DNA from: Archilochus colubris
Taxonomy: Eukaryota > Chordata > Aves > Apodiformes > Trochilidae
NCBI GenBank assembly: GCA_023079485.1
Contig: CM041102.1
Span: forward strand, 1,869,269 to 1,933,268
Reading direction: 5' to 3'
Length of the DNA stretch: 64,000 nucleotides
Shown piece after piece: positions 36,136 through 48,200 of the stretch. The notes under the pieces are model-generated. The model was not told the DNA's origin. It saw only the letters and a list, made by a program, of their open reading frames with translations, and made no database searches. Position numbers and translations under genes: made by a program. The number at the start of each line of letters is the position of its first letter. Positions within the stretch are counted from its first letter, which is position 1.

Positions 36136-39100
36136 TTTCTGCAACACAAAGTAAAATTCAGCCTTAGAGTAACATCCTGGATCTGTTTCTTTTGGGGTAG
36201 TCTGTTTTTTCTTCCCTGCGAGTTAAACGGGATGTTCAAAGCCTTGGAAGAAGGACTAAAATAATCAGCAATTTATCTGACAGCTGAGAGTACACTTTCC
36301 GAGCTGTCAGTCAACTTCTGGAAAGCCACAGACCATAAGACTGAGGTAATGTGCAAAATGAGACACATGTGTGCAAAAAACACTGTCCCAAAGTGCTTTC
36401 CAAACGTCAGCGTTGCCAAATGCACTCAGGATTCAGTTTTCTGAAACAAGATTTAGCTCCCAACTTGTTTTAGGTTTCCTAGCAGCTTGAGGAACTCCTG
36501 ACCATTTAATAAATGGCAATCCCAGTGACTGCTACAGCCTTTTTATTTTGGGTTCTCCAAAACATCTGATGCATGCTAATTATCTACACTGAAAATCAGC
36601 ACTGAGGGCAAGGGACTCTTATCCCCACCCAGGGATGGAGATAGTATCTTTATGGCTATTTTTATGGCTTTATCTTTATTACTTCAAGGCCTATCTTTTT
36701 CTTTTTTTTTTATCCAGCATTACAGGAGGATGAGGGAGATGAAGCCTGAGTAAAGCTGGAAACTGTGACAGCCAGCAGATTTATTTCTTCTCACTTTTGA
36801 TGTGTAGATGTTATTTTCAGGGGTAGTTCTGAATCTTGGGGCTCAAAGGGAAATGTTCTGTTTTATGGTTTCACATCAAAAACCACTCAAGTTTGGGGCC
36901 ATTGCTGTGAACTTTGCTTAGTTGAAACCTGATATTGAAGTGAGGTGTTTCAAACAAAGCTCATCCCATCCTGCCCCCCACCAGCCATTCCCTTCTCCAG
37001 ATTAGGACCTGGCAGAGAAAATTTTTGAATCTTTCTTTCCAAACCATCATAAAAATGAAAAGAAATTCTGCAATTCCAGTCTCAGAGGGTTCTGCTCTGG
37101 ACCCCTCATGTCTCTGCACCCTGCTGGATGGTTGGTGCTGAGCTCCTTGCCGAGAGGACACGGATTGGGATGGAGCTGGGATGGTCACTGCTTAACCCTG
37201 CCCTGAGGGTTTCTCTTGTCTGTACCAAGCTGTATTTGAGCACTGCAAGCTCCAATTCCCTGACGTGTTCCCCAGGGTGCTCCTCAGCTTGCTGGGTCAC
37301 TGGGAGGGGTTGCATCACTGCTGGCCAGTGATCCCACTGTGCATACAAACCAAACAGCCCAAGTGGGACCTACAGGGGAAAGATTTTAGTTCACCTGCAG
37401 GCTCTTGGTGCTAAAATAAGCCACAGATATATTTTTTATTTTTCTCTATTTGTGGGTTTTGGTTTTGGTTTGGTTTGGTTTTTTTTGTTTGCTAAGGTTG
37501 GTCCCATCTTGCATTTCCCATTCTTTGTTTTCTTTGCATCTTGTTGCTTTTGATACAGAGCCCAACTCTCCTCTAAAGCAACCCAAATCTGTCCCCTCAG
37601 TCCCACTGAGCTGGCCCTGCTGCATCCCTGTGCACAGCCCAGAGACCCAGCCCTCGGTCTCACAGTCTGCCCAGATTTTATTTTAAAACAGAGCTGTCTG
37701 AGACAGCACTGGAAAATACCAAAATCCCACGGAGGACTTGTTGAAAAACCCTGCAGAAATAATTGCAGCTTACTGAAAACACTAAAGAGGGGTTTGAAAA
37801 GTGCATGTGCATGTTTGGAGATGGGGCAGCCTATAATCAAGCCAAGATTCAATTGACTTCTAAGTCAGGCTAATATATTTTGTCAACCTTTTTTATTTTT
37901 TAAGCTGTGTCTGTGGCTACTCCCTGCTGTCCAAAATACCTTGCATCCTTCTTCATCAGGGTGATGGATCTTGACAGGTCCACGGCACAGTGCTGTGTGG
38001 CCAGTGAGGGAGCCCATCCTTTCACCTGTTTTTTTTTTATTTTTTTATTTTATTTTCTGTGGCAACACTTTCCTGCTGCTTTGCAGATGTATTTATTATG
38101 TGTTACAGAGCATTTCCAGCTCAGCCCCAGTAGGCGTGGGGAGGAACCCAAGGTTGTTGTGTTGGTGTTTGGAGAGGGGAATCTCCTCTCTCCTCACCTG
38201 GATGTGAAGGCCACAAAACTTCACACACCTGTAACGAGGTCACCGAGCTTGGCTGAGCCAACTTCTGCCATCCAAGACAGGGCTTGAATTAGATCAAAGG
38301 CTTCAGGAGAGGGATAATCCACTGGTTCCTCAGGTCTTTCCTACAAAAAGGCAATCCCTCTCCTTGCTGAAAATGGATGCCTTATTTTTATCCTCACTTT
38401 GGCTTTAGTTACCTGGGTTTTTGCCTTTCTCCACTCAACTGGGGAGCTTCTCTTGCCGGATATTTTACTCTCTTTATGTATTATGGCAGCACGTGTGCTT
38501 TCTTGCATTGATTTTAATCTTGCTAATCTGGCTAATAACTATAAAAGAAATCTGCTACTAAATTGAACAACCTTACTGCACAGCAGCATCCCACATTGAC
38601 TTTTATTATAGTTTATGTACCAGTAATTGTGATTTGATCAAATCTTGAGCTGCTGTTTGGCAAACTAAAGAAATTTAACACCTTACATTTTTCTTTTCCA
38701 AGTTGCAAATCTTACTCCTTTCTTTAGTCCCCCTCTGATTTTTCAACTTTTTACAATGCCTTACATCACATAACTCTGCTTTGAGAACATGAACTATTTT
38801 CAAGTAACACATTCTTTCTGTATTTTAGAGATTCTTAGAGTAACCAGTACTGCACCCTCTCCTCATATTACATATTTCAAAAAAACCTCTCAACAAGAAG
38901 ATAAAAACCTTCCACCAGAATAACTCATTTTGACATGATGTTCACCATTTCTGGGTTAGACACTCAAGAAGGATTCATGATTCTGCTTTAATTGTACCTT
39001 TATTATTTATTAGTTTCCATTTGTCAGTTCTTTGTTATGCTGGGAGGAATTCCTCTCTTCATCCAGGAGGGAAAACTTTTGGTTTCTTACTTTGGAGCAC

Positions 39101-40227
39101 TGCTACATCATTTAGACAGAAAGTGTTTGACCTTTTAACTCACACAGAGATGGCTAAAATTAAGACAGCTCATGTCTGCAAGCATTCTGCTTCAGCTTTC
39201 TGGCTTGCTTCGATCATAGATAAAACGACTTCAAGCACTTGCTTTCACTCCCCCCACCTCTAGTTTTGTAAGGCTTCACTCATTCATTTTTAAAAACATT
39301 TATTCATACCAGTAAGTGTCTTTCATTACTCTGTGATCTGGCCTTTTGCACATTTTCTCACTTGGTAATTTTTTTCAGTGGAATCATAATGTGAAGTATA
39401 TTATTATAGCAAGGTTATTTTATTCCTCAAAGCTCCATCTGGCCTCCTATGTTCTCCTTCAGATTTTCCTTCTACCCTAAAGATAAAATTATTACTTACT
39501 TAATTTCCATGGTCTTGTTCTCTCATCACATAGCCCTCTTGGATGAAGATTATTGGCTGCCTTCATTGCCATATTTCTGGCGCCCAATTAATTTATCTCC
39601 AGGAGGTTTGTGGTTGTGTGACTGTACCTGCTCCTCCCCTTGGGTGTGATGTCTCTTCACAAGCCACGTCTGCTGAAAGCCTTCCAATAGTGCCTGAAGT
39701 TCTTGTGGGATTTTACATGAAATTTTAGACATATAACAAGGTTTTCTTTAATATATATATATATAGCTTTAATTTTTTATGTGTCTCAACTTGAGATGTG
39801 TGCAGACCCATGAAAAATCTCCATGCTGTTCAACTTAAGATTTCTCAAGCTGATAACACTTGCATGCCAAAATTCTTTGCCTTTGACTTATTTACCTTCT
39901 CTGACTTTTGCTTCCATGAGTCCAAGATCACTCCAGAAACTAAACTTGAGTCTCTGAGCAACCTCCACATCTACCAAATACCTCACCTAAGTTGAAGCAC
40001 AGAAAAAACTCTGAACACAGCAGCACATCTCACCCATTTACCTTAAATAAGAGCTATTTCATTGATGCATTCAAGCAAAAGTTTGCTCTGCTTCTTGAAT
40101 ACCTTAGCAGAAGAATATAAAGCAAAATCAGGAGTATTTATTCCTGTCATTGGTGTGCACATTAACAGGTGCCCTGCCTAAGCCACACTCTCTCACCACA
40201 TTTATAATCTGGAGGTGCTTTCCATCA
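36136..40227. other. Noncoding interval with possible regulatory motifs
   Basis: AT-rich single-copy DNA. Notable items are a TGACAGCT/AGCTGTCA inverted repeat (36278-36309), a GGTTT-rich run (37454-37486), a 14-bp palindrome (38631-38644) and a TA run (39750-39766). No gene recognised. Confidence 0.6.
36278..36309. promoter_or_regulatory. TGACAGCT inverted repeat
   Basis: TGACAGCT at 36278-36285 and its exact reverse complement AGCTGTCA at 36302-36309 are separated by 16 bases. TGACAG is the core bound by MEIS/TGIF-class TALE homeodomain proteins. The arm ends also make a CAGCTG E-box in the left arm. Function is unproven. Confidence 0.25.
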
Positions 40228-40452
40228 CATAGAATCATAGAATCATAGAATTAGCCAGGTTGGAAGGGACCTCAGAGATCATCTAGTCCAACCCTTGACC
40301 CACCGGAGCAGTTGCTAGACCATGGCACTGAGTGCCACATCCAGTCTTTTTTTAAATGTCTCCAGGGACGGAGAATCTACCACCTCCCCGGGCAGTCCAT
40401 TCCATAGCCTAATCACCCTCTCCGTGAAGAAATTCTTTCTAATATCTAACAT
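40228..40452 (-). mobile_element. CR1 LINE, 5'-truncated
   Basis: A minus-strand CR1 3' end of about 225 bp. Three ATAGAATC-type tail units begin at 40228, followed by the TTGGAAGGGACCTCAGAGATC block. Up to 40452 lie the last ~40 codons of ORF2, with RVIRLWNGLPGEVVDSPSLE and DVALSAM recognisable on translation. It belongs to the same subfamily as the plus-strand copy at 44506-44665, sharing the GGTCTAGCAAC stretch after the ORF2 stop. The 5' part is missing. Confidence 0.93.
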
Positions 40453-43407
40453 GAAAAGCTTTATTTGGGTCACAAAGTTACCTGTGCTCCAAACAGCCCA
40501 AGCTTTTGGCTGTCTGATCTGTGGGGAGCTGTTGTGTAAGTCAGTTCATGTTCTGAATAACATCAAGGTGGAAAGAAGAGGCAAAGATTTTATGAGCCCA
40601 CTGGGTTTTGCAGTACTGGCATGAAATGAAAATTATTTTCCATAGTGAGACACGTAAGAGATAGGCACTGACAGCTATGAGAGGACTTTGGGTGATATCC
40701 ATCAAAGCCAGGAGAATGCCATTCATAAATCTCAGGGTAATTTCCTCGAGGGCTGCTGGCTGTTGTTTCATTGGCCTGATGCTCTGTAGTTTACCACTGC
40801 TGGCATTTATGCTGTATATGTAATTTTGAGCTGGATAGTCTTGAAACCATTTAACTTGTGGAAGTAAATTGCTTGGAGCACTATGAAAATATCATTGAGA
40901 CCGTGTGGTTTTTAAACTCCTTTTCACTGTACTGTGTTACTGAATTATTTCCAGCTGCCTCTAGACACTCCTTGTTGCCTTGCAATAGGAAATCTCCCTA
41001 CTCTGTGCCATCCAGGTGATGTTAGCATGTCTGGAGACAATAAGTCCTCCTGAAGTGTTATTAATTGACATAATTACCTTTTTATGTTGGGAAATACATT
41101 TACATTTTGTCCCACCAGAGGTTTGTTTCAAAAAACCTAAAAATTAAAGCCCAGGTAAAGCCTTTTTCCACTTGATCTCCATCAAAGTGCAGATCACCAG
41201 GTGACTGGGATGGTAATTCCATACAACACGGGGAGGTCTGGTAAAACTTCCCATGAAACTAGGAGTTGAATTTAAGGCTGATGCAAATTCCAGAGTTCTT
41301 GGAGTCGTTAATAATAAAAAATAAAAAAAATGGTGATACTATATCATCTTTAGGAAGCTGCAGCATTAATTTAGGCTATTGTGGCTAATTTAGGCCATTT
41401 TCTGGCTACTGACAAAACTTTGAGGCTCTTGTCACTCAGGCACATCAAATGTGGAGCCATGGGAAGGAGCAGAACTGTTACCTTTGCTGACAGAGACTTG
41501 GTAACAGCTAAAGAAATCCAACCTTGACTTGGCTTCTCTGAGCCAAAACAGAGAGAGGATTTAGATTCTGCTTCAGAGTATTTCCAGCTTAGAACAGACA
41601 TTGTTTTGACATATTCTAATGATGACTGAAAAAGAAACGATGAGCTAAAGGTGTGAAATAAGCAGGATAAATCATATTACTGGATGTGGTCTCACCCCTT
41701 ATACCAATCCAAAACTTCTACATGTGAAAATATTTCCAGAAAACTCATGTTGGTAAAAGTCTAAACGAGAATTCACCAGGTCTCCTTTACTGTTGCTGTA
41801 TTGCTTCCAAAAATAGATTGTTTTTAACTTTTATGAGAGACTTGTTCTAGCTGAATAAAAATAAAATGCCAATGATAATAGGAAAAGAGCTGTTAATTGA
41901 TTTTAAATACTGGTGGTCTTGGATGGTGCCAGAATTAATGACAATGATAATATATTTATGCAGCCCATTTTTATCCCAGAGCTCCTAACAAAATGACTTA
42001 CAAATTATTTAAAGAGAAGAGCAGCCAAATGTTGGGTAAAATATGGCAGTTGTTGCAGAGCACATGGCAATGCTATCCAGCTCTTCAGGATGGGTTTCCA
42101 ATTGAAACTGCAGGAGGAATATTGGGGGAATGCATTACTGAAGCTGGAATTTGTCCAGGTTCCTAGGATTTACACACTTTTACAGTACTTTCTGGGAGAT
42201 CTTTAAACATCATGAACGCTCAGGATAACCATCTACAGTGCCTGCCTGGTGCTCTTGCTGTGTTCCAAATAGAGTGTCAAAAATAGCATGTCCAGGATGA
42301 TACTTTTAGTAACCAAAGCTAGCAGAATATTAATAGATGGTAAAAGTCTCCACTCTCACAAAACCACTAAAAGCATGTTTTCAATTGCAAGTGTTTTAAA
42401 GTGGTTTGAGTCCTGATGACTTGTTTGTACAATGGGAACTTTTAAAACAGGCTTCCAAGACAGTCTGAACCTATTGGTCATCTCTTCCATTTTCTTAAAA
42501 AAAAAAAAAAAAAAGAAAAGAAAAGATGCCAGTGTAGTTATTTGCTTGAGGATTTCTCAATCTTTCCTTTTGGAACCATTACTTGGGGAAACACAAGCTC
42601 CTGCATGTGCAGAACATGTGGTGCTGGGAGGGGAGGGTGGGCACAGCGTGCAGCTGGGTCTCAGCTCCCATCTTCTTGCTGTTGCTGAGCTGGAGTTGTG
42701 CCACAGGGCTCTGGCAAACCTGTACCTCACTGGCTTTGATATCACCACCAAAAACATGCACATCTATCTTCTTCCAAATGCTGAAATTGTGCTGATTTCT
42801 CCCGATGGGTGAGAACACTCAAGCCTGCACATTCCCTGGATTTTCTAAATCTGAGGTGTTTTCATTAAGTGCTTTTACTGAACAAGCCTTGTTGGGTGGG
42901 AAGAAATTCCCAGCGATCTTGATAATACAACATTGGTCTCTACAGGTCACAGGGTGTGTAATACTACTGAAACAGGTTTTACACTGATGTAAAAAAACAG
43001 ATTTCCCTAATTTTTTTCAGGTCAGACTCCTCATCTATCAATTCCAGCCCTGCAACTCCCTCCACCTTGGCCCAGGAATTTATAAAAAAAAAAAAGTGAC
43101 AGCGTAAGGCAGACACGGGGTCTTCCAAACAGTCTGATCCTCCTCCTGCACTGTGGGTAATTATGTGGCACTTCTGTTTATTTTACCAGGCTCTTATCTT
43201 CCTGAACAACTCAGTTAGTGACCTCACTCTCTCAGAGGGCAGATGTGACATCATCAGATGGTGATACTGCTGCCCGATAATTTTAACCCCTGTTATAACC
43301 AGTTATAAATTCATAGGGGGGCTTTGGGTTACTCTGCAACCTTCAAAGGTCTCTTAATGTCCTTCTTCTGTTCTACCTTAGTGCCTGCTGGAGGAGGCAT
43401 GGTGAGG
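40453..43407. other. Noncoding interval, no gene recognised
   Basis: AT-rich sequence with an 18-base A run at 42497-42514. The part at 41020-41100 and the part at 43140-43310 (a GTTATAA direct repeat and a CAGATG E-box near GATA cores) could be conserved noncoding DNA. Nothing in the sequence is decisive. Confidence 0.55.
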
Positions 43408-43457
43408 CTGGGAACACCTGGGAATACCTGGGAATACCTGGGAATACCTGGGAACAC
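43408..43457 (+). repeat. 10-bp minisatellite
   Basis: Five tandem copies of CTGGGAATAC/CTGGGAACAC, with the AACAC variant at both ends and AATAC in the middle. It is a short local expansion. Confidence 0.92.
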
Positions 43458-43989
43458 CCAGCTACCCCAGCACCCATTGCAGGTGTTAAGTTCAACTGGT
43501 AACGAGATGACATCGAGGATTTAAGTTTCTCAGTATAGTCACATTTTGCTTCCTTTTGGCAGTTTGGGCAGGGTGAAATTCCAAGGATCACCTTGAGAGT
43601 GGACGTGCTCAGGGCATGGCACCCACCCTGAAATATCTGTTTAAAAATGAAGGGTCACGACGTGGAAATCTTCCGCTTCCAAGGCTGCTTCCAGCCTTGA
43701 CCCTTTGGTGGTGATTGCAGTGTTGAAGAGCTGCACGGGACCTCTGGTGGAACAGCAATCATTCCTGACAGGAATCACCTGGCTTCCCATCCCCAGGTTG
43801 GTGGGGACGAGCTGGGCTGAGGGGGTTTTGCAGGATTCAGATCACGGCCCCGTTGAGCTCATCTCGTGCAATGGGCTCATGGGCACCAACATCTTAAAAA
43901 TAAATTAAAAAATTAAGATCAGAAGGGTGAGGTTGGACAGTTTGAATTTCAGCAGTGTCAGCCCTGTGTCCCCCTGTCCAACCTTTACT
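43458..43989. other. Noncoding interval, no gene recognised
   Basis: Moderately GC-rich sequence between the 10-bp repeat and the small GC-rich island. No exon or repeat recognised. Confidence 0.55.
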
Positions 43990-44030
43990 TTCCTGCCCTG
44001 GTTTGAGGGGCCCAGGACACCAACCCGGCC

Positions 44031-44468
44031 ATGGCGCTGAGGCGCTGCTGGGGGGGAGCAGAGGAGGGGTCAGGTGACCCGGATGGACCAATCACAGAGC
44101 TCCTGCCCATGGCGCTCAGGAGCAAATGGCTCCCGGGAGGGCTGAGGGGGTGTTGGTGCTGCTGCTGCTGGGGGGTTCCTGACTGGAGAAGGACATTGGG
44201 CATGGGGAACAAGGACATTGGCATGGAGAACAAGGACATTGAAAACAAACAGCCATGGAGAACAAGGACATTGGCCATGGAGACAGCTCACCTGCTCCTG
44301 CCTTCCCAGGTAAACCCCTGGGTTGCTGGCACAGAGGTCTTGGCCGCTCCACGGCTGCTGCCGTGTCCTGTGTGGGATGGTTCTGCCTGGGATGGTTCTG
44401 CTGAGGAGGGTGAGTGCCATGTTTACTCATTTATATATATCTGTAATTCATTCCTAGGGCTTCATTGA
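44031..44468 (+). other. 145-codon open frame in GC-rich island
   Basis: The frame opens at an ATG in near-ideal translation context (G at -3 and +4) and runs 145 codons. A second in-frame ATG is at 44109. A nuclear-receptor-like inverted repeat GGGTCA-GG-TGACCC lies at 44067-44080 and a CCAAT box at 44088-44092. Both are inside the frame, so they cannot be a conventional promoter for its first ATG. Codons in the middle come from a 21-22 bp tandem repeat. Within the frame, 44310-44409 has exon-like borders (CTTCCCAG| and AGG|GTGAGT). No domain or known protein is recognised. It may be a lncRNA locus, a young lineage-specific open frame, or chance in GC-rich DNA. Confidence 0.2.
44189..44284 (+). 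repeat. 21-22 bp tandem repeat, four units
   Basis: Units start AAGGACATTG and end CATGGAGAAC or similar, at 44189-44210, 44211-44231, 44232-44263 (with an 11-bp internal insertion) and 44264-44284. The lengths of 22, 21, 32 and 21 keep no constant frame, yet one frame stays open across them. Confidence 0.9.
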
Positions 44469-44505
44469 ATGTAGTTTTCTCTTCCAAACTTAAAATCTAA
44501 GTGAA

Positions 44506-44665
44506 GTAGTGGGAAGTAGTGGATTCTCCGTGTCTGGAGATATTTAAAAAGAGCCTGGATGTGGCACTCAGTGCCATGGTCTAGCAACCGCAACGGTGGT
44601 TCAAGGGTTGGACTAGATGATCTCTGAGGTCCCTTCCAACCCAGCCAATTCTATGATTCTATGAT
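44506..44665 (+). mobile_element. CR1 LINE, 5'-truncated
   Basis: A plus-strand CR1 3' end of 160 bp. It starts in the last ORF2 codons ([21 protein letters not shown] recognisable in blocks), then the stop and the GGTCTAGCAAC stretch. GTTGGACTAGATGATCTCTG and CCTTCCAACC follow, and the element ends in ATTCTATGATTCTATGAT. It has the same subfamily features as the minus-strand copy at 40228-40452, so the two form an inverted pair about 4 kb apart. Confidence 0.93.
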
Positions 44666-45230
44666 CTCTGTTAGTCCCTTTTTATCTTCCCCCGGGAGGG
44701 ACTGACAGAGACCTTCAGTCACGGGGTCACTGGGTAGAGCTGGGACACTTTGTATCACCCCAAAAGGATCTGCAAAATTCAAGTGATGGAATTTTTTTCT
44801 TACACACAAAATGCCAGATAATTTATTTTGAATACAAGTAATCCCTGTAGCCTACAAAGAGGAGTTCCACACATGGCCATGGGCAGGCAAAGGAGGATGC
44901 ATTATCTTTGGGTGGTTGAGCTGGTAGAGGTGAAAGTGTTTTGCCTTTACTCTGTAGTCCTGTATTAATTGTACATTCTTGTATAATGTTATCCTCCTGG
45001 AGATACAAATTCAAGGATAGATTTTTTTTTTTATTATTCTTGCATAATTCAAGTAGTGATCTGAATTGGTAAAGCTTTTAAACACTGCTGTGTAACTACA
45101 GCATGTGCATAGAAGACAAATCCCCAGATGGAAAATGGCCAATACGTGTTCTTATAAAGCTTCTTTTATTCACAAGAAAACGTTTGACAGTTTGCCCTAT
45201 CTTTGATTAAAATAAATTCATTTTTTTCAG
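44666..45230. other. Noncoding interval
   Basis: AT-rich sequence ending in a pyrimidine tract that leads to the microexon-like site. No gene recognised. Confidence 0.55.
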
Positions 45231-45238
45231 CTGAACAG
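45231..45238 (+). other. Microexon or recursive splice site candidate
   Basis: A T-rich tract ending TTTTTTTCAG (45221-45230) is followed by eight bases CTGAACAG and then a perfect GTAAGT donor (45239-45244). Two readings are possible. One is an 8-nt microexon bounded by two consensus sites. The other is a recursive splice site, in which ACAG|GTAAGT is used first as an acceptor and then as a donor. Recursive sites are known in very long vertebrate introns, mainly of neuronal genes. If real, the window lies inside a plus-strand long intron. Chance juxtaposition cannot be excluded. Confidence 0.2.
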
Positions 45239-48200
45239 GTAAGTAAAATAAATCAGAATTTACATGACTCACAAAAGTGTGGAGTTGATTTGGGATTTAG
45301 GTAACATTCACAGCTCCAGTGAGGAAGAGGAACACCTACCCAGGAACTCTCCAGAACATGGACATCCTGTAAGTGTCAGTTCATCAGTCCTTAAAAACAC
45401 GTTGGTTGATTTGATAGTTACATTTAGTGTTGCTCTCAGTTTCCATAAGATTTTGATGTAAACTCAATTGGAGAACAGCTTGGTGAGGAATATTGGCTTT
45501 TGGTTTGAAACTCTGACCAAGAGTGGATGGTGTTACCTATTCTTGAGTGTGCAAAACCAACACAAGCTGATTTCCAAGAGCACTTGGCACAGGAATATCA
45601 AGTGTTAGTGCAACTTACTCCAGCTGAGAGTCATTATTTCCAGTGGCAGTGGAAAACCATTGAGAGCTCTCCTGGGAAATAGTACAAAATGTTATGGCAG
45701 GAATAATATTAACCCTTGCCACTGTTTTATGTGAAATTTCCAGTCACGGCCAAACTTTACTAGGAAATGACTCCAAGATTTTAGAAAATGACACTTTTGC
45801 CACCCATGATTTTCATAATGTAGGAGAGGAAAATGTTAAACTTGTTGCTTAGTCTGTTTCCCTGCAAAAGAGAAAAGCAGTTTCTGTTAACTTCAGGCTT
45901 TAACAGGGCTGGTAAGGAAAAGGCAAGGAATGGAAAAGGCCCCCCTGAAAGGCAGCAGCTCCAGGGGCAGGGGAACTGCACACTGAAACATTGATGCAGA
46001 GATCTAATGTAAAGCTTCAAACTTCTGCTGCTTATCTAGAAATCAATACAAGATAAGGGGTTTCAAGGCACTGGGGCTCAAGGTCACTTATTTAACTGTT
46101 TGAACTAAGAAATGAAATTGGTTTGATTTCAAGTTACTATCAGCTGTGGCCACAGACCTGAGTGAGAAGCTGTGGATACTTTGGGATGCACAGGTGTTAA
46201 TGAGTGATTACAAACTGGTGAAAAATTCAGTTCTTAGCAAGCCTCCTACTTTAAAAGCCCCAGCTGTCTTCTGTGTCTGGGAACTAAAGGAATCACACTG
46301 TTAAATTTGGGATCCTCAGTGAGAGGAATGAACCTGGGCATGTGGCTCCAGATTTCAGCTGAGATTTCTCTTGAATTGTAGGTATAGAAATCTCTGCTCA
46401 AGTAAGATATTATTTTGTGTTTGACTTTCATTTAAACAGCTCTCCTGAAAAAAAGAAAAAAGAAAAGAAAAGAAAAAAAAACCAACCCTCAACACCAAAA
46501 ACCTAACTGCTTAATGAATGCTTTCTGTCAATAAACATTGGGAAGAATGGTCCATGTATTGCTCTAATGGCATTAAGAGTAATTCAGAAAACAGTACCAC
46601 ACTGATTCCCCTTTGCCAGTTCAGCCAAGAAGCAGAAATATGGACTCTGACTTAGCTCAGAGGTAAAAATTAGGCTTATTAAAAAGTGTGATTGCTGCAT
46701 TCATATTTTTCAAAGCAATCTATGGTAACTGTTTAGCAATGCAGACACCCCCCCCTCCCTCCACCACCTTTACATGCCTGCAGTTTTGCTATCATTAATA
46801 AAGCCAAAAGGGAGAGGTGGGGCCACATGTGGTGTCAATACACTTTAATTAAGTGTAATAATTCCCCTTTTCCTGAGGTAGACGTGCTAAGACAGATTTC
46901 TTTTCACAGATTTATGTCTCGCTGATGTATTTCTCAGTTTTCCTTTTGCTTCATGCACAGAGCATCAGTGCCCTCTTTGGGAAAGCCAGGGTTCTGCAGG
47001 ACGTGTCCAGGGCAATGGCTTCGAGTATTTCTACACGTCCACTCTTTTAAAAAGTATTTTTACAGAGTGAAACTCACCCTTGAGCAAAAAGCCTTTTCAG
47101 TTCGAGCTCCAGCTCATAAAACACAGAGGAAAAGCTTTTTGCTAAACTTCAGCTGCTGTCTGGGAAATCCTTACTCCATAATTTGATCAATGGTTTAACT
47201 GTGAGAACATCCTGGGGGCATTTTAATACCTGCACAGACATGGTGCTGTCTCGAGAGGTTTCACCAGGTTGTGACATCCTGGCCTGCAGCATGGTCAAAC
47301 TTTTTACCTGCCCTCACTCTTCTCCTTTTGTTCCCTGGTCTGAGAAGAGGAAGCAATAAAGTCCCCACCAAGATAATGCATGGGCATAAGTGCAGTGGTC
47401 AGATTTGGGCTGTAAAGCTGAAATAGTTCTGCTAAATTTAAGGGGGTACAGATCCTTCAAAAAGCCCTGACTAGGTGATGAAGCGTTCCATTTGGAGCAT
47501 GGAATATGCACTGAAATCACCAGCTCAGGCACAGACCTTAGGTTTAGGTCTTTCAGGGACATTCTCCTTCCTGGAGAATATGATTTTAAAAATTACAACA
47601 TGGGATTGGCAAGGCTAAAAGAGGGCCAGTTTGTTGTTGTTTCTTTTTAGTAAGTATTTAGGTTTTTTTCTTCATGATTTCAAAACTACTGAAAGTTTCT
47701 GGGTGGCATCTGTGCAGGTCCTAGAGAGAAGCAGGCAGTGAGGGAGATCCTTGGAGCATCACCCCAGGCTCTTAAGATGAGCTTTCCAAGGAAAGGGAGG
47801 GCTGAGTGATAGGGAAGGGATTTAAAAAGTGATCAGAAGCTGATAGCAACACACAAAGCTCCGGATTAAAGGCCCTGTTGCTCACTGGAGGTCACTTTCA
47901 ATCCTGGAGGATAATTCTTGCCTGCTGCAGGCTTCAAAACACCATCTCACATTCAACATCTGTTTTAGCAATCTCTTCCCAAAACAAAACAGAATTCCCC
48001 CAGTGCTTGTGGTACAACAACACAGCCCCCTCTGCTCCTGCCTGGTACTGGGAAGTGCCCCACTGCTCTGCAGCCCCTGTCCCCTGCTCCTGCCTCTGTT
48101 ATCCCATCTGACTCAGGGACACATCAAATCCTCAGGCAGGATTCACCTGGGACCAGGAATGAACAATTTTGCTGAAACAGGGAAAGCTGCAGGCAAGTGC

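Noticed and set aside
47075..47125. Minus-strand donor CAAGG|GTGAGT with a Leu/Glu-rich frame upstream
   Set aside because: No convincing acceptor at the right distance, and a stop lies shortly upstream in the same frame.
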